22,500 nucleotides of DNA from positions 1 through 22,500 of the IMG/VR virus record IMGVR_UViG_3300030406_000755; one strand, written 5' to 3'. Below are positions 21,718 through 22,500 of the stretch, piece by piece. The position numbers and the translations under genes are program-made. The notes beneath the pieces were generated by a model that saw nothing but the letters and a program-made list of their open reading frames with translations, had not been told where the DNA came from and did not search any database. How positions within the stretch are numbered: position 1 is the first letter of the stretch; the number at the start of each line of letters is the position of its first letter. This stretch comes from a virus.

Positions 21718-21865
21718 TGTCTAACTCCAAAATTTCTTGTTCTAGTTCTTCTATTACAGGCTTGAAAAAATTTGGGCGGCCTATTTTTTTTAAAGTTTTT
21801 TGATTTGTATAGTGTAGTCTCATATAATACATAAGTGATTGTCTTAATTGTTCTCTTTTATCCAT
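21704..21865 (-). CDS. Hidden 53-residue ORF between overlapping early genes
   Basis: This ORF fills what would otherwise be a 140-nt gap. It reads MDKREQLRQSLMYYMRLHYT, continues NQKTLKKIGRPNFFKPVIEE and closes with LEQEILELDNEKR. The N-terminal half looks helical and basic; the C-terminus forms an acidic heptad-like helix. The start lies in an ATGGATAA overlap with the zinc-finger gene, 8 nt long. The end overlaps the DUF6378-like gene by 14 nt. GAG lies a few bases before the ATG, a weak site. The LKKIGRP turn and helix resemble small DNA-binding or adaptor peptides, but no family is recognised. The tight overlaps on both sides, as between other genes here, support it being real. Confidence 0.65.
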   Translation of the reverse strand: MDKREQLRQSLMYYMRLHYTNQKTLKKIGRPNFFKPVIEELEQEILELDNEKR

Positions 21866-22163
21866 TTTCTAACTCTTTAATTTTTTGTTTTAATAAATGT
21901 ATCTCAGATTCGTAACCATCTCTAATAGATTGTTCTTTTCTTTGTCTATAAGCTTTAGCTCTACAATTTGCACCACAATACACAATCCCTTGTCCTTTAG
22001 TTTTTTTACCAAGTGTTGCAATCCACACTCTCTTTTTTGTAATTTTTTTACATTGTGGACACTCATTATCATAAGTTTTAGTTCTCTTTAAATTTTTAAT
22101 TTGCAACATCAAATCAGAAATATCAGAGTCTAATTCTTTTTTTGCTTGTTCATAAGTTTTCAT
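21858..22163 (-). CDS. Small Cys4 zinc-finger-like protein, copy 2
   Basis: This 101-residue protein carries ECPQCKK and YCGANCRAKAYRQR, giving a Cys-x2-Cys plus Cys-x3-Cys set that probably binds one zinc. The YC..NCR...RQR tail is a pattern I recall in small bacterial zinc-ribbon proteins. Long helices flank the finger: an N-terminal MKTYEQAKKELDSDISDLM and a C-terminal IHLLKQKIKELENG, both suited to coiled-coil pairing. It is a paralog of the gene at 22150-22437, sharing the same first 12 residues and the KELEN end. The start overlaps that gene by 14 nt. It probably binds nucleic acid or a protein partner, by inference. Confidence 0.7.
   Translation of the reverse strand: MKTYEQAKKELDSDISDLMLQIKNLKRTKTYDNECPQCKKITKKRVWIATLGKKTKGQGIVYCGANCRAKAYRQRKEQSIRDGYESEIHLLKQKIKELENG
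21863..21882 (-). repeat. 20-bp direct repeat at gene junctions, copy A
   Basis: It is identical to 22161-22180. It encodes the KELEN end of a zinc-finger gene and includes the start codon of the next gene, so each downstream gene inherits the same leader. Confidence 0.8.
22134..22163 (-). repeat. 30-bp direct repeat, copy A (paralog start)
   Basis: It is identical to 22408-22437 and covers the start codons and N-terminal codons of the two zinc-finger paralogs. The next base differs. Confidence 0.85.
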
Positions 22164-22437
22164 TTTCTAACTCTTTAATTCTATTTTTTAAACGTGTAAT
22201 TTCATCAATAAACTTTTGTTTGTCTCTTTGTCTTTGAGCAGCCTGTCTACAATTTGCATGACAATATTTAAGACCTTCTCTGCCTAAGTTATAAGACACA
22301 ACTCTAACTTTTTTAACTTTTTTACATTGAGGGCATTTAAAATCAAAAGACTTAGTTTTTTTTATATGCTTTATATGTTCAATATGTTCTTTTATTTCTT
22401 TATCAAGTTCTTTTTTTGCTTGTTCATAAGTTTTCAT
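22150..22437 (-). CDS. Small Cys4 zinc-finger-like protein, copy 1
   Basis: This 95-residue protein has KCPQCKKVKK and YCHANCRQAAQRQR with the same four cysteines as its neighbour. The N-terminus MKTYEQAKKELDKEIKEHIE is identical to copy 2 for 12 residues. The C-terminus RLKNRIKELENENL is helical. The copies differ in the loop between the Cys pairs and in the length of the C-terminal linker. The ATG (22437) overlaps the TGA stop of the upstream gene as ATGA; GGAGG lies about 13 nt upstream, too far to be a good site, so coupling is likely. Function unknown; a zinc-dependent regulator or DNA-binding accessory is a fair guess. Confidence 0.7.
   Translation of the reverse strand: MKTYEQAKKELDKEIKEHIEHIKHIKKTKSFDFKCPQCKKVKKVRVVSYNLGREGLKYCHANCRQAAQRQRDKQKFIDEITRLKNRIKELENENL
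22161..22180 (-). repeat. 20-bp direct repeat at gene junctions, copy B
   Basis: It is identical to 21863-21882. It lies at the junction of zinc-finger copy 1 and copy 2. Confidence 0.8.
22408..22437 (-). repeat. 30-bp direct repeat, copy B (paralog start)
   Basis: It is identical to 22134-22163, at a spacing of 274 nt, and marks the tandem duplication of the zinc-finger gene. Confidence 0.85.
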
Positions 22438-22500
22438 ATTACGTATCTATACCTCCCGAATGAATCAATGATGTGTAAATTATGTTTGGCTCTTGTGACC
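22434..22500 (-). CDS. C-terminal tail of a probable SF1 (UvrD-like) helicase, partial
   Basis: The minus frame that begins at 22499 reads VTRAKHNLHIIDSFGRYRY, then VI and TGA, and is open to the window edge. VTRAK followed by a short hydrophobic strand matches helicase motif VI of UvrD/PcrA/RecD-type SF1 enzymes, whose Arg acts in ATP hydrolysis. The gene ends within about 15 residues of the motif, as SF1 phage helicases often do. The TGA overlaps the ATG of the next gene (ATGA). The position upstream of PolA in a replication module fits. Only 21 codons are visible, so the call is moderate. Confidence 0.55.
   Translation of the reverse strand, partial: VTRAKHNLHIIDSFGRYRYVI

Noticed and set aside
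22134-22437. CRISPR-like repeats
   Set aside because: There are only two copies, 274 nt apart, and both encode the N-termini of paralogous genes.

Overview
The window looks like part of the genome of a tailed, probably short-tailed (podovirus-like), marine bacteriophage of the uncultured Mediterranean/pelagiphage-like kind. The DNA is AT-rich and almost entirely coding. Genes are joined by TAATG or ATGA overlaps or 1-10 nt gaps. The plus-strand genes read as a virion-assembly module and the minus-strand genes as a replication/nucleotide module. I see no tRNA, rRNA, integrase, insertion sequence or CRISPR array. Family names rest on reading the translated proteins and on remembered families; no database search was run.

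Plus strand, 35-18742 (late/structural and lysis). Three small lysine-rich proteins (35-854) come first, two of them resembling DUF5872-type phage proteins. Next are two related head-tail adaptor-like proteins (857-1522 and 1830-2477, P22 gp4/SU10 adaptor style) with a small structural protein between them, and a possible Rossmann-type sugar/pterin-transferase-like protein (2477-3202). Two small conserved phage proteins follow, then a repeat-rich virion protein carrying an apparent cupredoxin (type 1 copper) domain (3938-4795). A repeat-containing tail fibre (4795-6084), an 811-residue LamG + SPRY + three-repeat adhesin (6086-8521) and a likely fibre-assembly protein (8531-9103) come next. A tail-nozzle/stabilisation protein is split into two same-frame ORFs by one amber codon (9106-9681 and 9685-11226). 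Small structural proteins and three large internal/ejection-type virion proteins (11863-18296) precede a T4-type endolysin (18296-18742).

Minus strand, 22500-18739 (early/replication). In transcription order there is the C-terminal tail of a probable SF1 (UvrD-like) helicase cut by the window edge, two tandem paralogous small Cys4 zinc-finger-like proteins, a 53-residue ORF hidden between overlapping genes, a DUF6378-like protein, a PAPS-reductase-family PP-loop protein with cysteine clusters, and a family A DNA polymerase with 3'-5' exonuclease and a Leu at the position equivalent to E. coli Phe762. The two modules converge on 18739-18742, where the polymerase and endolysin stop codons overlap.

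Points most worth a second look: the intact H-C-H-M cupredoxin ligand set in a virion protein; the amber codon inside the nozzle gene, together with the fact that every pair of neighbouring plus-strand genes that share a frame is separated by a TAG; the tandem zinc-finger paralogs with their hidden small ORF; and the Leu762-type polymerase.
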